13,760 nt of DNA from Verrucomicrobiota bacterium (GTDB taxonomy: Bacteria > Verrucomicrobiota > Verrucomicrobiia > Chthoniobacterales > Terrimicrobiaceae), in NCBI GenBank assembly GCA_026398285.1, contig JAPLTI010000022.1, positions 1 to 13,760 of the forward strand, written 5' to 3'. Positions within the stretch are counted from its first letter, which is position 1; every line of letters starts with the position of its first letter. Shown here in pieces: positions 1-5,811 of the stretch. The notes below the pieces were generated by a model. The model had not been told where the DNA came from. It worked only from the letters and a program-made list of their open reading frames with translations, and did no database searches. The position numbers and the translations under genes were made by a program.

Positions 1-1776
1 ACCCTTGCCGTCGTCTTTGTTCCAAGCGGCATTGGCGGCGCCAACGAAGTCGACTTCTGTGTAGAGGTCCCAGCCATAGACAATGGAGCGGCCGGAATTT
101 TCGATAACGGTTGTGATCTGGCCGTCATTCACAGCGCGGGAGCCGATCTGGTCGGAGTTGTCGATCAGGAAAAAACTCGTGTCCCATGTGATCCAATAGA
201 CGGGTTCGCCTTGGAAGCCGATTTCGTAGTTCACGATGTTGCTCTCCTGCAGATTTCCGACGACAGCAACATTCGGTGAGGTGGGCACGGCCTGTGTGAA
301 AATCGGTGGACGGTAGGCCTGCGAGACATTGGCGTAAACAGCCACTTCGGGCGTGAAGTCGTATTCGAGGCCGAGACCGAAGAGCGGGGCAAAATTGTAA
401 GTCGTCTCGTCCTGGAGGGGCTTGCCGGTCTGAAAGGAGGATTTGTTCACGAGCTCGCGCACGCTTTGCCAAATGTTCTCGAGACGGAATCCGGGAGTGA
501 TGGAGAAGCTGCCGAACTGAAAAAGATTCTCGGCGAAGAGGCTGTAGTAAACGCTCTCGCGGTTGCTTTGGTTCACCGTGCTACCGGTCATCGCCGTGGG
601 CGAGTTGCCGGTCTGATCAACGCGTGGCGACCAGTCGTAGTAGAACATCATGCCGCCCGTGAGCGTGTGGGTGTTTCCAAGCCAGTCCCAATTATGACTG
701 ACGCGCGGCTCAGCACCGTAGGTGTAGAATTGCTGGTTCTCGAGCTGGTTGGTCTGCGCTTTTGGCCCGGTGGGCAGCGTGCCGAAGCCTCCCCCGTTCT
801 GACGGCGGCTGAAGCGGAGGTAGTAGTCGAACCATGTGCGGAAGGTGAAGAGCGTGCGGTCCGAGATGTCCCACTCGTTGATGATGGAAACGGCGTAGCG
901 GCTCACCCGCATGCGGTCGTAGAAGCGGGAGGTGCCGTCGCGGTCGGTGTTGTAGTTGACGGTATTCGGACCATTTTCCAGCGTGAGTCCACCGGGTTCG
1001 CCGTGGGTTTCGTCATACGCGGTGGCATTCAAATACCAGCGCACGGGGCCTGTGGCATCGAGAGCGAATGTGCCGCCCCAGGCATTCAGAAAAAAGTCGC
1101 TGTTCGCCTCGCGGAAGCCGTCTGTTTGCTGGTGATCGTAGTAGCCGTAGTAGCCGAATTTCCCGAGCGTGCCGCCGAAGGAGGTGAAATTCGAATACAT
1201 GTCGAAGCTGCCGAGAATGTTTGTGGACTCGACAGTGAACGGCGTGTCGAGCGGCGGTTTTTTCATGACAAAATTGATGGCGCCGGCTGGCTGTGGACCA
1301 TACATGAGCGCCGCGCCACCTCTTACCACCTCGACGCTTTCAACGGCATCGAGGGGCGGTGTGTAGTAGGCCTCGGGGTATCCCACCATGTCGGCGTGAA
1401 TTGGAATGCCATCCTCGAGGACTTGGAAAAACTGAGTCCGATGCGGATCGTAGCCGCGATATCCGATGCTCAGCAGCGGCGTGTTTTCCTCGGCGAGGAC
1501 GAGACCCGGCGTCTTCGAAATAACCTGCCGGTAGTTGTCCATGCTGATGTCTGGAATCTGCTCCAAATCGATATTCGAGGTTTTTTTCCCTGCGTGGATT
1601 TTTGTGCCATCGACATCCGGTAAAAAGGCGCCGTTGACATCACGGTCGTAGTCGGCCCGCACCTGGACTTCGTCCATTTGTTGCACGGTTTCTTGAGCAA
1701 AGAGCTGGCCAAACCCGAATACAGCCAGAAAAAACAGCGACGCCACTTTTTGGGGAATGGAATGATTTTTTTGCAT
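1..1776 (-). CDS. TonB-dependent outer-membrane receptor, FecA-like (C-terminus beyond the left edge)
   Basis: A reading frame from the ATG at 1776 stays open to base 1, giving 592 residues; the stop lies outside the window. Residues 1-28 form a signal peptide (charged start, hydrophobic stretch around VASLFFLAVFGFG, exit near LFAQ). A TonB-box-like MDEVQVRA follows at about 34-41. The plug domain (about 68-180) contains SIGYRGYDPHRT, VLEDGIPIH, VESVEVVRGGAALMYGPQ and AGAINFV, the pattern of FecA-type plugs. Alternating aromatic strands typical of the 22-strand barrel make up the rest. Family members are about 650-770 residues, so the last strands are missing. By family knowledge it imports a ferric chelate or similar ligand, powered by TonB-ExbB-ExbD, which is encoded divergently next door. 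The substrate cannot be read from the sequence. Two palindromes upstream suggest metal-dependent repression. Confidence 0.93.
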   Translation of the reverse strand, partial: MQKNHSIPQKVASLFFLAVFGFGQLFAQETVQQMDEVQVRADYDRDVNGAFLPDVDGTKIHAGKKTSNIDLEQIPDISMDNYRQVISKTPGLVLAEENTPLLSIGYRGYDPHRTQFFQVLEDGIPIHADMVGYPEAYYTPPLDAVESVEVVRGGAALMYGPQPAGAINFVMKKPPLDTPFTVESTNILGSFDMYSNFTSFGGTLGKFGYYGYYDHQQTDGFREANSDFFLNAWGGTFALDATGPVRWYLNATAYDETHGEPGGLTLENGPNTVNYNTDRDGTSRFYDRMRVSRYAVSIINEWDISDRTLFTFRTWFDYYLRFSRRQNGGGFGTLPTGPKAQTNQLENQQFYTYGAEPRVSHNWDWLGNTHTLTGGMMFYYDWSPRVDQTGNSPTAMTGSTVNQSNRESVYYSLFAENLFQFGSFSITPGFRLENIWQSVRELVNKSSFQTGKPLQDETTYNFAPLFGLGLEYDFTPEVAVYANVSQAYRPPIFTQAVPTSPNVAVVGNLQESNIVNYEIGFQGEPVYWITWDTSFFLIDNSDQIGSRAVNDGQITTVIENSGRSIVYGWDLYTEVDFVGAANAAWNKDDGKG

Positions 1777-1794
1777 AACTACCCGCAGACTTAG

Positions 1795-1809
1795 TGAGAC
1801 AGAGTCTCA
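1795..1809. promoter_or_regulatory. Operator-like palindrome, receptor-proximal copy
   Basis: TGAGAC-AGA-GTCTCA is a perfect 6-3-6 inverted repeat 18 bp upstream of the receptor start. It shares the outer TGAGA/TCTCA of many Fur boxes and their 15-bp length, but not the central AAT/ATT. On the minus strand it falls between a weak TTGCTA and TAAGTC pair spaced 17 bp, so a bound repressor could block the receptor promoter. The identity of the regulator is inference. Confidence 0.7.
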
Positions 1810-1826
1810 ATAGCAAGCCTTTTTTT

Positions 1827-1841
1827 TGAGACTGCGTCTCA
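1827..1841. promoter_or_regulatory. Operator-like palindrome, exbB-proximal copy
   Basis: TGAGAC-TGC-GTCTCA is a second perfect palindrome with the same arms, its centre 32 bp (about three helical turns) from the first, so both sites face the same side of the DNA. It lies 44 bp upstream of exbB and behind a T-tract. Its place in the divergent region suggests joint control of the receptor and exbB-exbD-tonB. Confidence 0.7.
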
Positions 1842-1885
1842 TTTTCGACATGACGCAGGCGGTTACTTGTGCTTAAAAAGGCGTC

Positions 1886-2578
1886 ATGGAAACACTGATG
1901 GACTATTTCATTCGAGGCGGGGAGTTGATGTGGGTGCTGCTGGCTTTTTCGGTGGTGGGCGCGGCGGTGATTGTCGAGCGGGCGGTGGTTTACCTCTCGT
2001 ATGGCTTCGGAGCGGATCGATGGCTTGATCGAGTGCTCGTCGAGATGGAGGCCGGACGCACACCTGAGGCGCTTCAAATGGCACGATCAAGTCGGCATCC
2101 CGTCGCGCGGGTAGTGCAGGTTTATTTAGAAAATCTCGAGCGGCCCGCAAAAGTTCGTGTGGATAATGTGAAGCGCGAGGGAAGCCTCGTGCTGGAATCC
2201 GTTGAAAAACGCCTGCGAGTCCTAGCTTCGATCGCTCATCTTTCGCCTCTCGTGGGCTTGCTCGGAACGGTGCTGGGTATGGTGGTGGCATTCGCGAGCA
2301 TCGAAACTCTAGCAGGTGCTCCGAAACCCTCAGACCTCGCCGGAGGCATCTGGGAAGCACTTCTCACGACAGTGTTTGGACTAGTGGTGGCGATTCCCTG
2401 CATGGCCGCCTACCATGCGTATGAGAGTCACGCGGACAAAATTGCCCGCCGCATGGAGCTGGCCGTCACCGCTCTTGACGACGCCCTGCAGCCGACATGC
2501 TCTTCGGTATGCGCGGTGAGCGGAAAGACGATGCCGCTCCGAGCTGAAGCCGGTCGCGACATGAACTCAGTAGCCTGA
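1886..2578 (+). CDS. exbB: ExbB proton channel subunit (MotA/TolQ/ExbB family)
   Basis: The 230-residue inner-membrane protein has three hydrophobic segments at about 14-36, 115-138 and 155-178, the usual ExbB topology. The second and third contain LSPLVGLLGTVLGMVVAF and IWEALLTTVFGLVVAIP, the family signature. Glu157 and Thr162 keep the five-residue spacing of E. coli Glu176 and Thr181, and Thr128 matches Thr148, so the proton path looks intact. With ExbD it passes proton-motive force to TonB. The ATG at 1886 has only a weak AAGG (1878-1881) in front. It is first in an operon with exbD (6-nt gap) and tonB. TolQ is the alternative, but the neighbouring TonB and divergent receptor favour ExbB. 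The last 30 residues are polar and poorly conserved. Confidence 0.92.
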   Translation: METLMDYFIRGGELMWVLLAFSVVGAAVIVERAVVYLSYGFGADRWLDRVLVEMEAGRTPEALQMARSSRHPVARVVQVYLENLERPAKVRVDNVKREGSLVLESVEKRLRVLASIAHLSPLVGLLGTVLGMVVAFASIETLAGAPKPSDLAGGIWEALLTTVFGLVVAIPCMAAYHAYESHADKIARRMELAVTALDDALQPTCSSVCAVSGKTMPLRAEAGRDMNSVA

Positions 2579-2584
2579 TTTGCC

Positions 2585-2992
2585 ATGTTCAGCCGTCCCA
2601 AACGCCCCACGCTCTCGATCGATATGGCACCGTTGATGGATGTCGTATTTTTGCTGCTGATTTTTTTCATGCTCACATCGAGCTTTATGCCGCCATCAGT
2701 CCCGCTCACGCTACCACAGGCCGCTTCCAAGGACAGTTCGGATTCGGCGAAGGTGGTGGTATCCCTGGATGGGGAAGGCCGAGTTTCCATCTCAGAAACA
2801 GTTATTGCTGACGGTGACTTCGAGAACTTGCTGAAAATCGAACTTCAAAAAAATGCGACCAGCGTTGTGCATTTCCGGGGCGACAAGTCGGTAGACTACG
2901 GAATTTTCCTTCAACTCATGAGCCGTGCACGAACCGCCGGAGCGCAGCAGTTTCAGTTGGTTCACGAGCCTCTCGGAGCAAGCAGGCCTTAA
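2585..2992 (+). CDS. exbD: ExbD biopolymer transport protein
   Basis: A 135-residue ExbD/TolR protein. A short cytoplasmic N-terminus leads into one membrane helix, DVVFLLLIFFMLTSSF, at about 19-34. Asp19 in IDMAPLMD corresponds to the essential proton-carrying Asp25 of E. coli ExbD. The rest (about 35-135) is the small periplasmic domain. It forms the ExbB5-ExbD2 motor that energises TonB. It starts 6 nt after the exbB stop with no clear Shine-Dalgarno, so translation probably depends on coupling to exbB. The TAA is at 2990-2992. Confidence 0.92.
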   Translation: MFSRPKRPTLSIDMAPLMDVVFLLLIFFMLTSSFMPPSVPLTLPQAASKDSSDSAKVVVSLDGEGRVSISETVIADGDFENLLKIELQKNATSVVHFRGDKSVDYGIFLQLMSRARTAGAQQFQLVHEPLGASRP

Positions 2993-2994
2993 GG

Positions 2995-3028
2995 TTTTAA
3001 CCACGGAGGACACGGAGAGCACAGAGTG
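2995..3028 (+). repeat. 9-nt-periodic dispersed repeat forming the tonB translation start
   Basis: After TTTTAAC come three 9-base units: CACGGAGGA (3002-3010), CACGGAGAG (3011-3019) and CACAGAGTG (3020-3028). From memory this 'CCACGGAGGACACGGAG' type is a widespread intergenic repeat in Verrucomicrobiota, Planctomycetota and other environmental genomes. Here it fills the exbD-tonB gap, supplies GGAG Shine-Dalgarno-like cores, and its third unit ends in the GTG start of tonB. Confidence 0.7.
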
Positions 3029-3685
3029 AAAAGCAATGGAATGGATCGAGCTTGGGGATTTCGGGCATGGCTTTTCCCTGTGCTGCTGGGTATTTCGGCG
3101 ATTGCGCATTTTGTGCTCGTGAGAATTTTCCTCGTTCATTCGAGTCCGCAAAAGATCGAATTCTCAAGCGGAGAGACAACGGAAGTTTTCCTCATTGAGG
3201 AAGCCCCTACCCTACAGGAGCCACCCCCCGATCCTGCGCCAACACCGGAGCCCCTACCCGAGGAACCACCGCCTCCGAAAGCTGAAGAAATTCTCACAAC
3301 CAACCAGAGCGAAGTGGTAACTGCCCCACAGCCGACGCCAGAGCCCAAGAAGATCGAAAAAAAGCCTACCCCGCAACGCCCGACACCCGTGGCGGCGGCA
3401 AAGACGGCGAATGTTCCGCAACCTGTGGTGATCCGCAATACACCTCCTATTTATCCAGAGACAGCCAGACGCGCTGGATGGGAAGGCCGGGTCACCGTGC
3501 GCGTGGAGGTCTCTGCCGATGGAGTGCCAATCAGTGTCGCGGTCGAAAAAAGCTCAGGCTACGGCGTATTGGACCAAGCCGCGCTGCGAGCAGTCAAAGG
3601 CTGGAGATTCCAACCCCGCACAATCGGCGGTGTGACCATGGCGGGAACGGTGGATGTTCCCGTAAACTTCACCCTCAGCCGCTGA
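3026..3685 (+). CDS. tonB: TonB energy-transducing protein
   Basis: A 219-residue protein built as TonB: a single N-terminal membrane anchor at about 12-37 (WLFPVLLGISAIAHFVLV), a Pro/Glu-rich periplasmic spacer (about 60-130, with EPPPDPAPTPEP and PEEPPPPKAEE), and a C-terminal TonB domain (about 137-219) with NTPPIYPETARRAGWEGRV, VEKSSGYGVLDQAA and WRFQP. It links the ExbB-ExbD motor to the TonB box of outer-membrane receptors, most obviously the divergent one. The start is taken as the GTG at 3026, with GGAG 8 nt upstream inside a repeat; an in-frame ATG at 3041 would remove five residues and has a poorer site. It is the last gene of exbB-exbD-tonB and overlaps the stop region of the convergent Hsp70 gene by 11 bp. 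Confidence 0.93.
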   Translation: MKSNGMDRAWGFRAWLFPVLLGISAIAHFVLVRIFLVHSSPQKIEFSSGETTEVFLIEEAPTLQEPPPDPAPTPEPLPEEPPPPKAEEILTTNQSEVVTAPQPTPEPKKIEKKPTPQRPTPVAAAKTANVPQPVVIRNTPPIYPETARRAGWEGRVTVRVEVSADGVPISVAVEKSSGYGVLDQAALRAVKGWRFQPRTIGGVTMAGTVDVPVNFTLSR

Positions 3686-5339
3686 TCCGCCACGAAGAAC
3701 ATTCAGCCGCCGACCAAAAATTTGGACGATCGTCCAAATTTTTGGGTGCGACGCGGATTTTTTGGACGAGGTCGGAGATGGCTGAGCGGATTTCGGCAGT
3801 GACTTCGTCTCCGAGTGCTTCGAGTGCGGAGTCCACCGCTGGGAGCATTTCGTCGGCCTTGAGTTTGGCCTCGGTGAAAATTCGTTCGTCCATATCCTCG
3901 AAGGCGTGTTCCAGCGAGTCGCCGAGCATTTTTTCGACGGCTTCGTCGGAAACTTCCACCGCGCTTTGGATGTTGATGACGGTGTCAAGGCCAGTGCTGG
4001 TGTCGCGGGCGAGGACATGGAGGATGCCGTTCGCATCGAGTTCGAATTGCACACCGACGCGGGCATGGCCTTTTGGCGCGGGCGGGAAGGCGACATCCAT
4101 TCGGCCGAGCGGCCAGTTGTCACGGGCCATCTCGCGTTCGCCCTGGAGGACTGTGATGCTCATGGCAGATTGGTTGGCCACGGCGTTTGTGAACATCTCG
4201 CCCGCCTTGCATGGGATCGTCGTATTGCGGGGAATGATGACATTCATGAGACCGCCAAAGGTCTCGATGCCGAGCGAGAGCGGAGTCACATCGAGGAGGG
4301 TGAGATTTTGAAGTCCCCCTTCGAGGATGCCCGCCTGGATTGTGGCACCGAGGGCAACGGCTTCGTCGGGATGCTGACTCACATCAGGTTCGCGCCCGAA
4401 GATTTCAGTGACGAACTTTCGAACCACCGGCATGCGTGTGGCCCCGCCGACCAAAACAACGGCATCCAGCGCAGAGGTCTCGAGATGGGCATCCGAAAGC
4501 GAACGCAGACAATGGCGACGGGTTTTTTCAATGATCGGCAAGCAAGCAGTCTCCAGATCGGAGCGATGATAGGTGCGACCATCGAACTCAATACTCTCCG
4601 CATCGGTGAGTGCGCGTTTGATTTTTTCAGCATCAAAGCGGGAGAGATTCCAGATTTTAGAGAGAGCGACATCGAGATCATCGCCGCCGAGACTGGTGTC
4701 GCCGTTTGTGGAGAGCACTTCAAAGACTCCACAATTCAACTCAAGCACAGAGACATCGAAAGTGCCTCCACCGAGATCGTAGACGGCAACCTTGGCCCGC
4801 TCCCCGAGGCGGTCGAGTCCATAGGCCAATGCGGCAGCCGTCGGTTCACTGAGAATCCGCTCCACGGTAAAGCCTGCCAGCTCCCCTGCCCTCTTGGTGG
4901 CGGCGCGCTGGGCGTCGTTGAAGTAGGCTGGAACTGTGATGACTGCTTGGTTCACGGGAACGCCGCAGGATTGCTCGAGATCGGTTTTGAGTTCTGAGAG
5001 GATGATCGCTGAAATTTCCTCGGGCCGAAGAGAACGCCCTCCCACCAAGACCCGAAGCTCCCCATCCGGCCCTGCTTCTACGGCGCAGCCCGGCGATGAA
5101 GACGCGGTCTCGCCAACCCGGCGACCAATGAGGCGCTTCACGGAGGTCACGACCTGCGCGGGATGCGTGGCTTTTTTTTCCAGCGCCGCCCAACCGACAA
5201 CAGGCTCCCCTTCTTCAGGAAACCATACAGCGGAGGGTGTGAGGCGACGACCCTCGGCATCGGCGATGAGAACCGGGAAGCCGCTTTCCATCACGCCCAC
5301 GAGAGAATGGGTAGTTCCAAGATCGATTCCTGCAATCAT
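3675..5339 (-). CDS. Compact Hsp70-family chaperone (DnaK/HscA-like)
   Basis: A 554-residue Hsp70. Nucleotide-binding signatures are present: GIDLGTTHSLVG (4-15), VYDLGGGTFDVSVLE (186-200) and VVLVGGATRMP (294-304). The hydrophobic linker LTLLDVTPLSLGIET is at 346-360, followed by a beta substrate domain to about 458 and a short helical lid (about 463-530). DnaK is about 640 residues and HscA about 616. By eye about 30 residues are missing after GGDDLD (219-223), in subdomain IIB, which GrpE contacts in DnaK; the lid is also short. The lid start (SDEAVEKMLGDSLEHAFEDMDERIFTEAKLKADEML) resembles HscA more than DnaK. No J-protein or GrpE gene is adjacent. It follows infA by 35 bp on the same strand. 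The last 20 residues are encoded across a 28-bp palindrome and may be a non-homologous tail. Confidence 0.9.
   Translation of the reverse strand: MIAGIDLGTTHSLVGVMESGFPVLIADAEGRRLTPSAVWFPEEGEPVVGWAALEKKATHPAQVVTSVKRLIGRRVGETASSSPGCAVEAGPDGELRVLVGGRSLRPEEISAIILSELKTDLEQSCGVPVNQAVITVPAYFNDAQRAATKRAGELAGFTVERILSEPTAAALAYGLDRLGERAKVAVYDLGGGTFDVSVLELNCGVFEVLSTNGDTSLGGDDLDVALSKIWNLSRFDAEKIKRALTDAESIEFDGRTYHRSDLETACLPIIEKTRRHCLRSLSDAHLETSALDAVVLVGGATRMPVVRKFVTEIFGREPDVSQHPDEAVALGATIQAGILEGGLQNLTLLDVTPLSLGIETFGGLMNVIIPRNTTIPCKAGEMFTNAVANQSAMSITVLQGEREMARDNWPLGRMDVAFPPAPKGHARVGVQFELDANGILHVLARDTSTGLDTVINIQSAVEVSDEAVEKMLGDSLEHAFEDMDERIFTEAKLKADEMLPAVDSALEALGDEVTAEIRSAISDLVQKIRVAPKNLDDRPNFWSAAECSSWRISG
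3716..3743. terminator. Perfect 28-bp palindrome, probable bidirectional terminator
   Basis: Arms AAAAATTTGGAC and GTCCAAATTTTT flank a GATC centre without mismatch. As RNA from either strand this gives a 12-bp stem with a four-base loop and a U-tract in its 3' arm. It begins 30 bp after the tonB stop, a fitting end for that operon. On the other strand it lies inside the last codons of the Hsp70 gene, before the stop at 3675. The stem is A/U-rich, so its strength is uncertain, and a protein-binding site is an alternative. Confidence 0.6.
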
Positions 5340-5374
5340 GATTTGGAAAAGATTTTTCCCTCAGAGCAGGCCAA

Positions 5375-5614
5375 TCAGCGCTGGGGAGGCGGAGATCCGG
5401 ATTCGCGGAAAGTGATGCGGCCTTTGGTAAGATCGTAGGGAGAAATTTCGACGGTGACACGATCCCCCGGAACAATGCGGATGAAGTGCTTTCTCATTTT
5501 TCCAGAGATGTGGCAGAGGAGAACATGGTCGTTGGCCAACTTCACTCGAAAAAGCGTTCCAGGAAGCACATCCACTACTACTCCATTACTTGTGATACAG
5601 TCGTCTTTGGCCAT
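5375..5614 (-). CDS. infA: Translation initiation factor IF-1
   Basis: A 79-residue single S1/OB-fold protein. Family hallmarks are an MAKDD start, NGVVVDVLPGTLFRVKLAND, VLLCHISGKMRKHFIRI, PGDRVTVEISPYDLTKGRI and a short basic tail. IF-1 binds the 30S A site and assists IF-2 and IF-3 during initiation. E. coli IF-1 has 72 residues; the extra ones here are at the C-terminus (GSPPPQR). The frame stays open upstream to beyond 6000, but that stretch crosses the fic 3' end and a repeat, so the ATG at 5614 is the real start. No Shine-Dalgarno is evident; a possible promoter nearby would give an almost leaderless mRNA. It is first in a unit with the Hsp70 gene and is not next to ribosomal protein genes, where infA often lies. 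Confidence 0.93.
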   Translation of the reverse strand: MAKDDCITSNGVVVDVLPGTLFRVKLANDHVLLCHISGKMRKHFIRIVPGDRVTVEISPYDLTKGRITFRESGSPPPQR

Positions 5615-5623
5615 GTCGTGTCT

Positions 5624-5652
5624 TTCATAGGTCAGGAAGGAAAGGCATGCAA
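5624..5652 (-). promoter_or_regulatory. Possible sigma-70-type promoter of infA
   Basis: On the minus strand TTGCAT (5647-5652) and TATGAA (5624-5629) are exactly 17 bp apart, a partial match to -35 and -10 elements. The -10 ends 9 nt before the infA ATG, so transcription would begin about 3-5 nt before it. The match is modest and the sigma factor preference of this organism is unknown. Confidence 0.35.
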
Positions 5653-5678
5653 CCCTTGGGCGAATGAAATCGGCCTCT

Positions 5679-5720
5679 AAAAAGTTGAAGCCCGTCGCAA
5701 CGAGTGTCGCAACGGGCTTC
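5679..5720 (-). terminator. Hairpin plus U-tract in repeat copy 1, likely fic terminator
   Basis: The minus-strand stem GAAGCCCGTTGC / GCGACGGGCTTC pairs over 12 bp with one U-G wobble and is followed by AAC and five U. It lies about 92 nt after the fic stop and ahead of infA, so it probably separates the two units. Confidence 0.6.
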
Positions 5721-5790
5721 TGTTCCCCCCAGAACGAGATCAAAATAACACGTAGTCGGAGGTGCACAATACTTTTTTTAAATTTTTTTT
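5680..5790 (-). repeat. Dispersed 3'-UTR element, copy 1 (72-bp core at 5680-5751)
   Basis: The core 5680-5751 matches 12293-12364 at 67 of 72 positions in the same orientation. Similarity continues weakly into a T/A-rich flank ending near 5790 (plus strand CTTTTTTTAAATTTTTTTT). Read on the minus strand, the element begins 22 nt after the fic stop (5812) as an A-rich run, passes a G6 run (TTCTGGGGGGAACAG), then forms a hairpin from GAAGCCCGTTGC and GCGACGGGCTTC (one U-G pair, stem extendable to 14 bp, loop CACTCG) at 5687-5720, followed by AACTTTTT. This resembles an intrinsic terminator within a larger conserved element. Confidence 0.85.
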
Positions 5791-5811
5791 GCCGTCGGGT
5801 AGCGGCTTTGT

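Noticed and set aside
466..1623. Long plus-strand open frame of 385 codons
   Set aside because: It is antisense to the TonB-dependent receptor, whose minus-strand translation has a signal peptide, plug motifs and barrel strands. The plus frame is low-complexity Val/Ala/Glu-rich and resembles no family.
3906..4997. Long plus-strand open frame of 363 codons
   Set aside because: It is antisense to the Hsp70 gene; the minus strand carries all nucleotide-binding motifs and the plus frame is a shadow.
5664..5790. Short plus-strand peptides sharing KPVAT...ATGFCSPQNEI in both repeat copies
   Set aside because: The peptide match simply reflects the shared 72-bp DNA element. The frames diverge outside it, lack ribosome-binding sites, and the hairpin argues for a minus-strand RNA or terminator.
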